From Sphingobacteriaceae bacterium (GTDB lineage Bacteria > Bacteroidota > Bacteroidia > Sphingobacteriales > Sphingobacteriaceae), in NCBI GenBank assembly GCA_014380615.1, contig JACMJM010000045.1:38497-102496 (forward strand): a DNA stretch of 64,000 bases, given 5' to 3'. How positions within the stretch are numbered: position 1 is the first letter of the stretch; each line of letters begins with the position of its first letter. A program made the translations under genes and the position numbers. Shown one piece after another: positions 1 to 8,202 of the stretch. The notes under the pieces were generated by a model, which worked only from the letters and a program-made list of their open reading frames with translations, searched no databases and had not been told where the DNA came from.

Positions 1-1499
1 AAGCCTTTATAACCCATTTTTTGTGCAAAGCGACAAATGATCTCATAATCAGGCAGTGCTTCGCCCGGTGCCGGAACTATTTTGCTTAAATGACTGATTC
101 TTCTTTCCGAATTAGTCATAGTACCTTCTTTTTCTGTCCAGGTAGCCGCGGGCAAAATTACATCAGCATATTTTAAGGTTTCCACCTTGTTCGTAATATC
201 CTGAACTACTACGAATTTGGCTTTTTTTAAGCCTTCTTCGGCCCAGCGGGCATTAGGTAAGCTGGTAAGAGGATTGGTACAGATAATCCAGATCGCCTTT
301 AAAGTGCCGTCGTTCAAACCGTCGAACATTTGGGTGGCGGTTAATCCTGGTTTAGGCGAGATAGTAGTGCCTTTCCAGAATTTCTGAACTTCTTCTCTAT
401 GAAGCGGGTTGGTAAGATCCCGGTGTGCCGGAAGCAGGTTTGAAAGGCCGCCAACTTCACGTCCGCCCATTGCGTTTGGTTGTCCTGTTAAAGAAAATGG
501 GCCAGAGCCGGGTTTTCCAATGTGACCTGTGATAAGGTTCAGATTAATAAGACTTAAGTTTTTATTTACACCGATCGAGCTTTGGTTCAAACCCATGGTC
601 CACATGGTAAGGAATCCTTTAGCGTCGCCGATGTATTGAGCGGCGAGGCGAATATCAGCCTCAGAAACTCCGCAAATGGCAGCGGCTTGTTCCATGCTTT
701 TTTCGAACACCAGTTCGCGGTAGCGGTCGAAACCCTCGGTATGATTTTTTACGAAATCCAGATCAATATCACCATTCTCGATAATTGCCCGACCTATAGC
801 GTAGTTAAGCGTAATATCGGTTCCGGGGTTTAATTGAAGATGAAGATCGGCAATAGAGCAGGTGTCTGTAACACGAGGATCTACCACGATGATTTTTACA
901 TTCGGGTTCTCTGCTTTATGAGCCTCAACACGACGCCAGATAATGGGGTGGCACCAGGCTGGGTTGGCTCCTGTTACATAAAAGCAATCAGCAAGTTCTA
1001 TATCATCATAGCAAACAGGTACACTGTCTTCACCAAGTGTCATTTTATATCCAACTACTGCACTGCTCATACACAGTCGCGAGTTGGTATCGATATTATT
1101 GCTGCCGATAAAGCCTTTTATAAGCTTGTTAATTACATAATATTCCTCGGTTAAGCACTGTCCCGAAGCATAAAAGGCAACGGAATCAGGCCCGTATTTG
1201 TCAATAAAGGTTTTAAAAACAGCTGCCGCTTTATCCAGGGCATTATCCCAGCTTACGCGTTGCAAGGGCATGTTTTTGTTCAGCCGCATTTGCGGGAAAA
1301 GTAAGCGGTCGGTTTTATCATTTACCGTATAGTGCAGGTTCATACCTTTACTGCATAGCATACCCTTATTAACAGGGTGATCCATGTCGCCGGTAACGGT
1401 AACCACATCATTTTTGTCTTTATTTACCACAATGCCGCAGCCTACGCCGCAGTAGCAACAGGTGGTGTTAAAAGCTTGACTATGTGCTTTATTGCTCAA
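1..1499 (-). CDS. nasA: Assimilatory nitrate reductase, catalytic molybdopterin subunit (3' end outside window)
   Basis: Reduces nitrate to nitrite in the cytoplasm using a bis-molybdopterin guanine dinucleotide cofactor and a 4Fe-4S cluster. The first 499 codons are visible. The N-terminus carries the cluster motif CCYCGVGCG, followed about 35 residues later by MLCSKG, and the body has molybdopterin oxidoreductase segments such as TGANPAWCHP and GQPNAMGGREVGGL. The start is inferred to be TTG at 1499: AAGGA lies about 6 bases upstream and no ATG precedes the cysteine motif in frame. It begins 18 bases after the narK stop, so it is the last visible gene of the nitrate operon. Family assignment is firm. 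The C-terminus, which could carry an extra 2Fe-2S domain, cannot be seen. Confidence 0.93.
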   Translation of the reverse strand, partial: MSNKAHSQAFNTTCCYCGVGCGIVVNKDKNDVVTVTGDMDHPVNKGMLCSKGMNLHYTVNDKTDRLLFPQMRLNKNMPLQRVSWDNALDKAAAVFKTFIDKYGPDSVAFYASGQCLTEEYYVINKLIKGFIGSNNIDTNSRLCMSSAVVGYKMTLGEDSVPVCYDDIELADCFYVTGANPAWCHPIIWRRVEAHKAENPNVKIIVVDPRVTDTCSIADLHLQLNPGTDITLNYAIGRAIIENGDIDLDFVKNHTEGFDRYRELVFEKSMEQAAAICGVSEADIRLAAQYIGDAKGFLTMWTMGLNQSSIGVNKNLSLINLNLITGHIGKPGSGPFSLTGQPNAMGGREVGGLSNLLPAHRDLTNPLHREEVQKFWKGTTISPKPGLTATQMFDGLNDGTLKAIWIICTNPLTSLPNARWAEEGLKKAKFVVVQDITNKVETLKYADVILPAATWTEKEGTMTNSERRISHLSKIVPAPGEALPDYEIICRFAQKMGYKG

Positions 1500-1517
1500 A
1501 ATTCGTCCTTTTTATGC

Positions 1518-2819
1518 TTACGCAGTTTGTAATTTTCCTTCAGGTTCGGCTAATTGAGTTTCTGTTTGAGTTCTTTCAAACGGAGTGATAACTACAATCA
1601 GGCCGATAATTCCTACGGCAACGCCGATGTAAAAGAAGGCGTCAGCATAGGTAAGTGATGCTGATTTAAAAAGGAAACCGAATAAAACCGCACCTAAATT
1701 TCCGCCGGCACCAACAATACCGCTAACAGAACCAATTGCTTTTTTATTAATGAAGGGGACAATAGAATAAGTGGTTCCATTGGCCATTTTTAAGAATAAG
1801 GCGAACACCAGCATGGCGAAAATTGCCATTTGCAAGGTTGCGGAATTGGCGAAAAAAGCAAGTCCGATACCTTCAAGTATCAGGAACATTCCTAACAAAT
1901 AACCTTTTCCTTTAAGTCCGTAAGTTTTGCCCACTCTGTCACTTACAATTCCACCAAGCGCGCGTGCAAACAGATTCATTAATCCGAAAATAGCAGCAAG
2001 CGCTCCTGCCATAATTAATGAAGCGTTAAAATTATCGACAAAAAATACCGCTGCAACGTTATCAATAGTAATTTCTACACCAAAGCAGGCACCGTAAGCA
2101 AGTGCCAGTAACCATGTACGCGGATCTTTAGCCGCGGCGGTAAACGAGCCCTTGGTTTTTACCTTAGCGCTTCTTTTAAATTCATTGTAATTTCCTTTTG
2201 GGGTATCTTTGGTGTATCTGTAATATACAAAGGCCATAATGAGTAAGATTACTCCCGGGATGATCATGGCGTATCTCCATGAATCCTGCTGGCTCGCATA
2301 TCCTAAGCTCACAAATACTGAAGCTATTAATGGCATTACGAGATTGGTGACCCCGCCGCCAAGATTACCCCATCCACCGGCTACCGCATTGGCTGTACCA
2401 ACAATGTTGGGTGCAAACATCATCGAGGTATGGAATTGTGTAATCACGAATGATGCCCCTATTACTCCTATCACAAAACGGAACAATAAAAAGCTTTCGT
2501 AACTATTGCACAAACCGATTCCGATAACCGGAAGGGCGCCAATAGCTAATAATATGGTATAGGATAACCGCGGGCCAAGGCTGTCGCACAGTTTACCGAT
2601 AATTAATCGCGCTAGAATGGTGGCAGATACTGAAGCAATAAGAATGTTTCCGACCTGCTCTTTATTTAAATGTAACTGCTCTCTTACCAAAGGCATTAAT
2701 GGCGCGATACCGAACCATCCGAAAAAACAAAAGAAGAACGTTACCCACGTAATGTGGAAGGTTCTCATCTGTATTCCCTTGGTCTTAAAAATATTTAGTT
2801 TATCTAGTGGCTTATTCAT
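1518..2819 (-). CDS. narK: NarK-type nitrate/nitrite MFS transporter
   Basis: A 433-residue major-facilitator protein of the nitrate-nitrite porter family with about 12 hydrophobic segments. The family signature is visible as GGWGNLGGGVTNLVMP around residues 147-162, preceded by FVITQFHTSMMF. It should move nitrate in, or exchange nitrate and nitrite, across the inner membrane. It lies directly upstream of nasA and downstream of a complete ABC nitrate importer, so this organism appears to have two conventional uptake systems. A second ATG at codon 18 (MRTFHITW), just before the first membrane segment, is an alternative start. A 121-base gap with a repeat hairpin separates it from nrtD. Confidence 0.93.
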   Translation of the reverse strand: MNKPLDKLNIFKTKGIQMRTFHITWVTFFFCFFGWFGIAPLMPLVREQLHLNKEQVGNILIASVSATILARLIIGKLCDSLGPRLSYTILLAIGALPVIGIGLCNSYESFLLFRFVIGVIGASFVITQFHTSMMFAPNIVGTANAVAGGWGNLGGGVTNLVMPLIASVFVSLGYASQQDSWRYAMIIPGVILLIMAFVYYRYTKDTPKGNYNEFKRSAKVKTKGSFTAAAKDPRTWLLALAYGACFGVEITIDNVAAVFFVDNFNASLIMAGALAAIFGLMNLFARALGGIVSDRVGKTYGLKGKGYLLGMFLILEGIGLAFFANSATLQMAIFAMLVFALFLKMANGTTYSIVPFINKKAIGSVSGIVGAGGNLGAVLFGFLFKSASLTYADAFFYIGVAVGIIGLIVVITPFERTQTETQLAEPEGKLQTA

Positions 2820-2846
2820 TGATTTGGTTTTAGTGTTTAAAATAAT

Positions 2847-2916
2847 TTTGTCATCTCGACGAAGGAGAGATCTTAAGCTTTATGCTAAGATTTCTCCCTC
2901 CGGTCGAAATGACAAA
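2847..2916. repeat. REP-like inverted repeat inside the nitrate operon
   Basis: Two arms of about 32 bases (2847-2878 and 2884-2916) are imperfect reverse complements; the right arm reads GTCATTTCGACCGGAGGG on the minus strand. It occupies most of the gap between nrtD and narK. It has the form of palindromic intergenic repeats common in Bacteroidota chromosomes. In the mRNA it would form a strong stem-loop that could stabilise the upstream message or reduce read-through into narK. Confidence 0.7.
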
Positions 2917-2940
2917 TCGTTTTATGATATGGATATCAGC

Positions 2941-3804
2941 TTAATCGATATCGTTGATGTCGAATTTGTCGGTTAGCAGGCTTAGCAATCTATCATGAGT
3001 ATCCATATAGCCAGCCTCGTGTACGATTGATTTTTTATTCCTTGGCCTGTCCAGAGGTACGTCTACAATTTCTTTAATTGTAGCGGCAGGACCATCATTC
3101 ATAACTACTACACGATCTGATAAGAAGATCGCTTCTTCGATGTCGTGTGTAACCATTACGATGGTTTTATCGCGATTGTCGAGGTTCCATAGTTTTAAAA
3201 GTTCGATATGCATAGAACCTTTGGTTAAGGCGTCTAACGCGCCAAATGGCTCATCGAGTAAAAGGATTTTTGGGTTGATAGCAAACGCTCTTGCGATAGC
3301 AACACGTTGTTTCATGCCACCAGAAAGATGTCCGGGTAATTTATGCCTGTGTTCCCACAGATGAACCATTTGAAGGTTTTTTTCTACCAGATCCTTTTTT
3401 TCTGAAGCCGAAAGATCTTTTAAAGCAGAATCTACAGCTACATAAATGTTTTGAAATACCGATAGCCATGGCAGAAGAGAGTAATTTTGAAATACGATCC
3501 CTCTGTCTGGGCCTGGCCCTTTTACCAAATTTCCGTTAGCGTAAACTTCTCCCGATGTTGGAGACACCATTCCGGAAATGGTATTCATTAATGTTGATTT
3601 TCCGCAACCAGAGTGGCCAATTAAGGTCACGATCTCACCCTTTTTTACATTCAGGCTGATATTGTTAATTGCGGTATATAATCCGTTGCTTTTTGATTTA
3701 AACGATACAGTTACGTTCTCAATCTTAATTGCGTCTGGTCTGGTGTCTTCCTTTATAGTCTTTGTTTCCTTAACAACCACTTCTTCTGTTTCTGTTAGTA
3801 TCAT
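2941..3804 (-). CDS. nrtD: Nitrate ABC transporter ATP-binding protein
   Basis: The ATPase that powers nitrate import through NrtB. In 287 residues it shows Walker A GHSGCGKST, signature LSGGMKQRVAIARA, Walker B ILLLDEPFGALD and switch histidine MVTHDIEEA, with the subfamily look of NrtD, TauB and SsuB. It follows nrtB by 32 bases. The extended C-terminal solute-binding domain found in NrtC-type ATPases is absent. Taurine or aliphatic sulfonate transport would be the alternative from sequence alone; the surrounding nitrate genes decide for nitrate. Confidence 0.92.
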   Translation of the reverse strand: MILTETEEVVVKETKTIKEDTRPDAIKIENVTVSFKSKSNGLYTAINNISLNVKKGEIVTLIGHSGCGKSTLMNTISGMVSPTSGEVYANGNLVKGPGPDRGIVFQNYSLLPWLSVFQNIYVAVDSALKDLSASEKKDLVEKNLQMVHLWEHRHKLPGHLSGGMKQRVAIARAFAINPKILLLDEPFGALDALTKGSMHIELLKLWNLDNRDKTIVMVTHDIEEAIFLSDRVVVMNDGPAATIKEIVDVPLDRPRNKKSIVHEAGYMDTHDRLLSLLTDKFDINDID

Positions 3805-3836
3805 AATAATTAGCTTTAGATATATGAATAGATAGA

Positions 3837-4625
3837 TTATTTATTCTCCCAAGTAAAAGCATGCTGAACTGCACTAAACATTTTGTCTAGTATTAGTCCT
3901 ACTGTTCCGATGATGAGAATGGCGATCAGGATTTTCTCTAATGATAATCCGTTCCAGCTATCCCAAACAAAAAATCCGATTCCGACACCGCCGGATAGCA
4001 TTTCTCCGGCTACAATTACCAACCATGCTACCCCGATTGCTAATCTCAATCCGGTAATCATGTGTGGTAATGCAAAAGGAAGCATGATTTTGGTGATATA
4101 TTTCCATGTAGAAAAACCAAAGGCTTTTCCCACGTTTTTATGGTCTGCGGGAATACTAGCTACTCCAAAAGAAGTATTGATAAGTGTTGGCCATAATGAA
4201 GTTATGGCGATGATGAATACCGTTGCGCCTTCTGCCGCCTGAAATGCGAGTAGCCCTAGCGGAAACCAAGCAAGGGGCGAAACCGGACGAAGTATTTGAA
4301 CAATTGGATTAAACAAACGCATCATGAATTTTGAAGAGCCCATTGCTAAACCCATCGGGATAGCAATTAAACTGCCTATGCCGAAACCTAGAAATACACG
4401 GTAAATAGAACTGAAAAGTTGGTTTCCGATTCCTTTGTCGTTGGGGCCGCGATCATAAAAAGGTTCTGCTATAAGTTCTTTAAACACAACCCAGGTTGAT
4501 GCCGGACCAGGGATTTCACGATCAGTAACTATTGCTACCAGTTCCCAAATCACACCTAAGATTATTAGGCTTCCAAAAAAAGCAAGAATTGTGTAGAGCG
4601 TGTCGAGTGTTAGGATCTTCTTCAT
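3837..4625 (-). CDS. nrtB: Nitrate ABC transporter permease
   Basis: A 262-residue inner-membrane permease of the NrtB/TauC/SsuC type with about six hydrophobic segments. The EAA-type loop that contacts the ATPase is visible around FGVASIPADHKNVGKAFGF (near residues 153-171), followed by the usual LPHMITGLRLAIGVAWLV. It sits between nrtA and nrtD in one transcription direction. The upstream gap to nrtA holds a perfect 8-base-pair hairpin, which fits the common pattern of more binding protein than permease. Confidence 0.92.
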   Translation of the reverse strand: MKKILTLDTLYTILAFFGSLIILGVIWELVAIVTDREIPGPASTWVVFKELIAEPFYDRGPNDKGIGNQLFSSIYRVFLGFGIGSLIAIPMGLAMGSSKFMMRLFNPIVQILRPVSPLAWFPLGLLAFQAAEGATVFIIAITSLWPTLINTSFGVASIPADHKNVGKAFGFSTWKYITKIMLPFALPHMITGLRLAIGVAWLVIVAGEMLSGGVGIGFFVWDSWNGLSLEKILIAILIIGTVGLILDKMFSAVQHAFTWENK

Positions 4626-4644
4626 CTTATGTTTGGTTTTAAAT

Positions 4645-4664
4645 CCTCCGGCTCAGGCCGGAGG
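4645..4664 (-). promoter_or_regulatory. Intercistronic hairpin between nrtA and nrtB
   Basis: CCTCCGGC and GCCGGAGG form a perfect 8-base-pair stem with a 4-base loop, 19 bases after the nrtA stop. No T-run follows in the transcribed direction, so it is more likely an mRNA stability or processing element than a full terminator. Confidence 0.6.
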
Positions 4665-4682
4665 AAGTGTTTTAAATTGTTG

Positions 4683-5894
4683 TTATCGTTTAGCTGTTTT
4701 TAAATAAGCGTCAATATTTTTCGGATCGAATACCACATCGTAGCGGGTTTTGATAGGTTGCATATCTGTTTGAACAGGCACTCCCATTTCTTTTGCTACC
4801 TCGGCATACAAATCGTCCAGGGTAAGTTTTTCTGCTATGGCTGCGTAATTTGGCTCAGATTTTAACAAGCCGAATCGAACATATTGAGCAAGAAACCAGT
4901 ATGCATACACCTTTTTCGGCATGCCCACAATTCCGTTTTTATAAAAGGTCATGTAATCACCTTTGTATTTTTGAACGCCTAAGTCGCATCCCAAATCACT
5001 GCTGCCTTGAAGTCTGGCTTCAATTATAGGCAGGGGTGCGTTTACGTAATAAGGTTTAGTTAACCAGCTCGCAGCTTTTTTGCGGTTTCCCAGATTGTCT
5101 AACCACTTTTGAGCTTCGATGATGGCTTTCATTACTTTTTTAAGATCATCTCGCTCTGTTGCGGCAAATTTTGCATTTACTACTAAAGCTTTTTCAGGAT
5201 GGTCGCTCCATAGATCTTGAGTAGCGATGTGGGTAAAGCCAACGTTTTGAGCTGCTGCAACACCGCCCCATGGCTCACCTACACAATATCCCTCCATGTT
5301 ATCAACACGCATATTCGCTACCATTTGCGGAGGCGGAATTGTTATAATTCCTACAGATTTAGCACTTATGCCAGCCGCTGCCATCCAATATCTTAACCAG
5401 ATATCGTGCGTTCCGCCGGGGAAAGTCATCGCAAAAGTTACTTCTTTACGGCCCTGAACCTTTTTAGTGGCTGCAGCTGCTTTGTTTACTTCTTTATATC
5501 CGAGTAATCCGCAGAACTCTTTCGAAAGTGTGATTGCCTGGCCATTATTGTTCAGCATCATAGCAATTTTCATTTCCGAACCTGCTTTACCACCAATTCC
5601 GGTGTAAACCGATAAAGGCATTGAGTAAAGGCAATGTGCGCCGTCAAGCTCGCCTAAAAGAATTTTATCGCGAACATTGGCCCAAGAAGCTTCTTTCGAA
5701 AGTTCCACATCAACGCCGTATTTTTTGAAAAGCCCCAGCTCTTTCGCCGCAACAAGTGGTGCGCAGTCTGTTAAGGGGATAAATCCTAGCTTTATCGGTT
5801 TCGCTTCGGTAGTAAAGCTTAGGGTAACTACAGTTAGTGCTGTTAATATTATCAGCGTTCCGGCTCTTTTAATTTTAGTACAAAATCTTTTCAT
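4683..5894 (-). CDS. nrtA: Nitrate ABC transporter substrate-binding protein (NrtA/CmpA-like)
   Basis: A 403-residue periplasmic binding protein. The N-terminus has basic residues, then a hydrophobic stretch (LIILTALTVVTLSFT) ending in TEAKPIKLGF, a likely signal peptide. The mature part shows family segments LGFIPLTDCAPLVAAKELGL, GELDGAHCLYSMP, TFPGGTHDIWLRYW and MEGYCVGEPWG, as in NrtA and bicarbonate-binding CmpA. It is the first ABC gene after the porin, 32 bases downstream. Nitrate rather than bicarbonate is inferred from the neighbours. Confidence 0.93.
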   Translation of the reverse strand: MKRFCTKIKRAGTLIILTALTVVTLSFTTEAKPIKLGFIPLTDCAPLVAAKELGLFKKYGVDVELSKEASWANVRDKILLGELDGAHCLYSMPLSVYTGIGGKAGSEMKIAMMLNNNGQAITLSKEFCGLLGYKEVNKAAAATKKVQGRKEVTFAMTFPGGTHDIWLRYWMAAAGISAKSVGIITIPPPQMVANMRVDNMEGYCVGEPWGGVAAAQNVGFTHIATQDLWSDHPEKALVVNAKFAATERDDLKKVMKAIIEAQKWLDNLGNRKKAASWLTKPYYVNAPLPIIEARLQGSSDLGCDLGVQKYKGDYMTFYKNGIVGMPKKVYAYWFLAQYVRFGLLKSEPNYAAIAEKLTLDDLYAEVAKEMGVPVQTDMQPIKTRYDVVFDPKNIDAYLKTAKR

Positions 5895-5926
5895 CTCTTT
5901 ATCTTTTAGTTTTGTTTAAATCTTAT

Positions 5927-7477
5927 TTATTGTTTTATCGCTACCGGTTTGGTATACAAGAAATCGGGCTTGATATTGATCATCAGATAGGCGAAGTCTG
6001 GCGATTTATCAGCACTGGCTACCGTTACTCCTTTCGCCGAAGCCAGGTTTTGTGTAGCAAATGCACGTGAGTAGCCTAAATCAATTGTTGTGAATTTGTT
6101 AAGCGTGTAGCTGGTAACTAAGTCAATTTCGTGAGCATAATGTTTGGTGCCCGAGCTTGTGGTGTGATATGCGTCGAAGCGATGGAAATCTGCAGTTACA
6201 GAGAAGGTATTAGCTGTAAATTTAGATTTTACATAGTAGTTTTTTAAACCCGCTGCCGGAGAACCTGTTGGCGCATAAAAGAAATCCATAAAACCCCAGA
6301 ATTTGTGTGGTGTGCCGTAAAGCGGATCAAATCTTTTGCTTTCTGTAGACGGAGTTGACCGTGAATTGCCAGACAGAATATCAAAACCCGGACCTACTGA
6401 GAATTTACCTTTTGAGTACGTGGCAGAGGTGGTAAGGTGATAAGCATTTAATGAGTTTCCGTCTCTGTCTTCTCCTAATTGTTGGTAATAACCGCCTTGA
6501 ACCGCGATTTTTCCGAAACCGGAAGCATTTCCGAAAACCGGACTAATCATACCTCCCAGGGTATAACGGTCGTTAGTAGCCCTTTTATCAAAGAAACGGC
6601 CCCATACTACTCCTGTTCCGGTGGTTGCAACAGACTTTTTAGTATACTGGCCAAAATTGTCTTTAAAGAACAAGAAGGATACTTTGGTCTGGTTTAGTTT
6701 TTTAGCTATATATAAACTTAAGAAGCTTTTATAATTTTGATTTCCGGCATTTGAATTAGCTGGATTGCTGTATGCAGGGGCACCTCCTTCGGCGCTGTTA
6801 GCGTTAGCACCGCCGCCTACTGTTAACGGAACCATTCCCGCTGGGGTCGGAACTAATTGTCCGTTGGTGTCCTTTATATAGGCTGGAACGTTTCCGGGGA
6901 TGTACTGTATCTCTGTAAAGTTTTCAGCATTTTGATTAAAAGCATAACCAACATCTACCTGCCAGCCATGGTGAACGGCTTTTAATAGAGCCATATCGAA
7001 ACGGCGGCCTTGTTGTAACCAGTCAAGATTGCCAATCAATCTCGCATCGTCATAAATTAGTTCCTGGCGACCTATTTTAAAGGAAAGATTGTCAATAAGC
7101 TTAAATTTTATAGTGGTATCAGCCTTGTTAGCCAATACAATGTCGGCCCATCCTTCATGCAGCATTAAGCGGTTTCCGTCGGCGGGCGAGATGGTTGAAG
7201 CGTCCTGTCCCCAAACTCTTACATCTTGTACCGTTGCTCCGAAAGAAAGGCGATCCCATTTGTAACCGAAAATCAATCTGGTTCTTTGGGAAACAAATCC
7301 CGCTGGCCTGACCGTAGTAGGAACAAGGTTGGCAAATCCTTCTCTGTATTCTGCCCGGGGCCTTAGTTGCCCCGATAAGCTCATCTGAGCGGATGACTCA
7401 AAATAGCTGCAACAAAGGGCCATTAGTGCCAGGATCCATATCCTGTAAGGTTTTTTTGTGATAAGTTTTCTGTACAT
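5927..7477 (-). CDS. Alginate-export-type outer-membrane beta-barrel porin
   Basis: Probably the outer-membrane channel through which nitrate enters. The sequence is rich in alternating aromatic and polar strands (for example RTRLIFGYKWDRLSFGATVQ and RQELIYDDARLIGNLDW), typical of alginate-export/OprD-like barrels placed next to nitrate genes in Bacteroidota. The reading frame is open to 7660, but the ATG at 7477 (MYRKLITKK) is chosen. It is followed by a signal peptide ending near YFESSAQ, and the longer form would overlap the 3' end of the upstream NrtS-like gene and its hairpin. This gives 516 residues. Nitrate specificity is inference from position. Confidence 0.85.
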   Translation of the reverse strand: MYRKLITKKPYRIWILALMALCCSYFESSAQMSLSGQLRPRAEYREGFANLVPTTVRPAGFVSQRTRLIFGYKWDRLSFGATVQDVRVWGQDASTISPADGNRLMLHEGWADIVLANKADTTIKFKLIDNLSFKIGRQELIYDDARLIGNLDWLQQGRRFDMALLKAVHHGWQVDVGYAFNQNAENFTEIQYIPGNVPAYIKDTNGQLVPTPAGMVPLTVGGGANANSAEGGAPAYSNPANSNAGNQNYKSFLSLYIAKKLNQTKVSFLFFKDNFGQYTKKSVATTGTGVVWGRFFDKRATNDRYTLGGMISPVFGNASGFGKIAVQGGYYQQLGEDRDGNSLNAYHLTTSATYSKGKFSVGPGFDILSGNSRSTPSTESKRFDPLYGTPHKFWGFMDFFYAPTGSPAAGLKNYYVKSKFTANTFSVTADFHRFDAYHTTSSGTKHYAHEIDLVTSYTLNKFTTIDLGYSRAFATQNLASAKGVTVASADKSPDFAYLMINIKPDFLYTKPVAIKQ

Positions 7478-7518
7478 TTGTTTAAGTTTTAGTTTGTGAA
7501 AAGCAATTGAAACTATAT

Positions 7519-7555
7519 CCCCGCTGGAGCTTCGACCTCCCCAGTGGGGTTTTTT
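7519..7555. promoter_or_regulatory. GC-rich stem-loop in the nrtS-porin leader
   Basis: The arms CCCCGCTGG and CCAGTGGGG (with short CTC/GAG extensions) flank a loop with CTTCGAC; TTTTTTATTTTT follows on the plus strand. It lies between the NrtS-like stop (7567) and the porin ATG (7477), in a very AT-rich surround. On the plus strand it resembles an intrinsic terminator, but no plus-strand gene ends here. On the transcribed minus strand it is an intercistronic or leader structure. Confidence 0.55.
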
Positions 7556-7566
7556 ATTTTTGTTAA

Positions 7567-7818
7567 TTAATTCTCTGTTAATAGCAATAAATCCTTTCTT
7601 AATAAAGCGGTTGTTGTGCTGTAAATCGATACTATAAAAGGAGTTAAATAGGTAACGCACATTTTGATTACCGAAAGATCTTCCATCTGACTGCTGAATA
7701 CCAGATTGCCCTGGTTAATAAGGTTAAGTATCGTTCCAACTATAGCGCTTGTTAGAATTCCTTTTTTGATAACTGAAATATTTGAAGCTATTTTAATGAT
7801 TTGTTGTAGTTTTTTCAT
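7567..7818 (-). CDS. nrtS: NrtS-like small nitrate/nitrite transporter
   Basis: An 83-residue protein with two predicted membrane segments. Residues around GILTSAIVGTILNLINQGN and MCVTYLTPFIVSIYSTTTA match my recollection of the NrtS family, in which a G-T-x-L-x-L-I-N-Q-G-(D/N) stretch and a later V-T-Y-x-x-P-(Y/F)-x-V-S-x-Y stretch are hallmarks. NrtS proteins from marine cyanobacteria import nitrate and nitrite. The ATG at 7818 is preferred because AAAGGAAG lies just upstream; an in-frame TTG at 7836 would add six residues. It is the first gene of the nitrate uptake unit. I am confident of the family resemblance and less so that it transports nitrate in this organism. Confidence 0.75.
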   Translation of the reverse strand: MKKLQQIIKIASNISVIKKGILTSAIVGTILNLINQGNLVFSSQMEDLSVIKMCVTYLTPFIVSIYSTTTALLRKDLLLLTEN

Positions 7819-7895
7819 TTTTACTTCCTTTAACAATATAAATTTATCGTATTTAAGATAAAAAGTGAAAAAAAATCCTATAATTCTGTAATTTA

Positions 7896-7911
7896 TATGA
7901 TATATATAATA
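7896..7911. promoter_or_regulatory. Imperfect palindrome in the nrtS promoter region, candidate regulator site
   Basis: TATGATATATATAATA differs at only two positions from the palindrome TATGATATAAATCATA found upstream of nirB. It sits 78 bases before the nrtS start, in the 384-base AT-rich region shared with the divergent FNR-like regulator gene. The 7819-8202 region holds no gene. Two further weak inverted repeats are visible there: TGAAAAA/TTTTTCA with a 20-base spacer near 8033-8066, and GGTAT/ATACC at 8143-8161. Confidence 0.4.
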
Positions 7912-8202
7912 TAAATGCGTGTTTTTTTTGAAAATATTAATTTGAAAGTTCAGTATACTTTAATTTTTGAATATTTTACAATTGAAATCATGTCTTTATT
8001 TTAAAAATAGTATTTTTTTTAGGGTCTTTTTGTGAAAAATGTGATAAAAATGTCGTGTTTTTCATAAAATTAGAAAAAATCCTGAAAAATTTATCAAATT
8101 GTGTCCGGGTAGAAGCCCTGATGGATGGATTCTTTAAAGTAGGGTATCATAGATTTATACCTTATATTGTACGGGGCCCTAAATCGAACTGAATCATATA
8201 TA

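Noticed and set aside
582..1154. Plus-strand open frames opposite nasA
   Set aside because: They are antisense to a clearly recognised nitrate reductase frame and show no protein family features.
7477..7660. Longer N-terminus of the porin
   Set aside because: The extension would overlap the nrtS stop and the hairpin and would place 61 residues before a good signal peptide.
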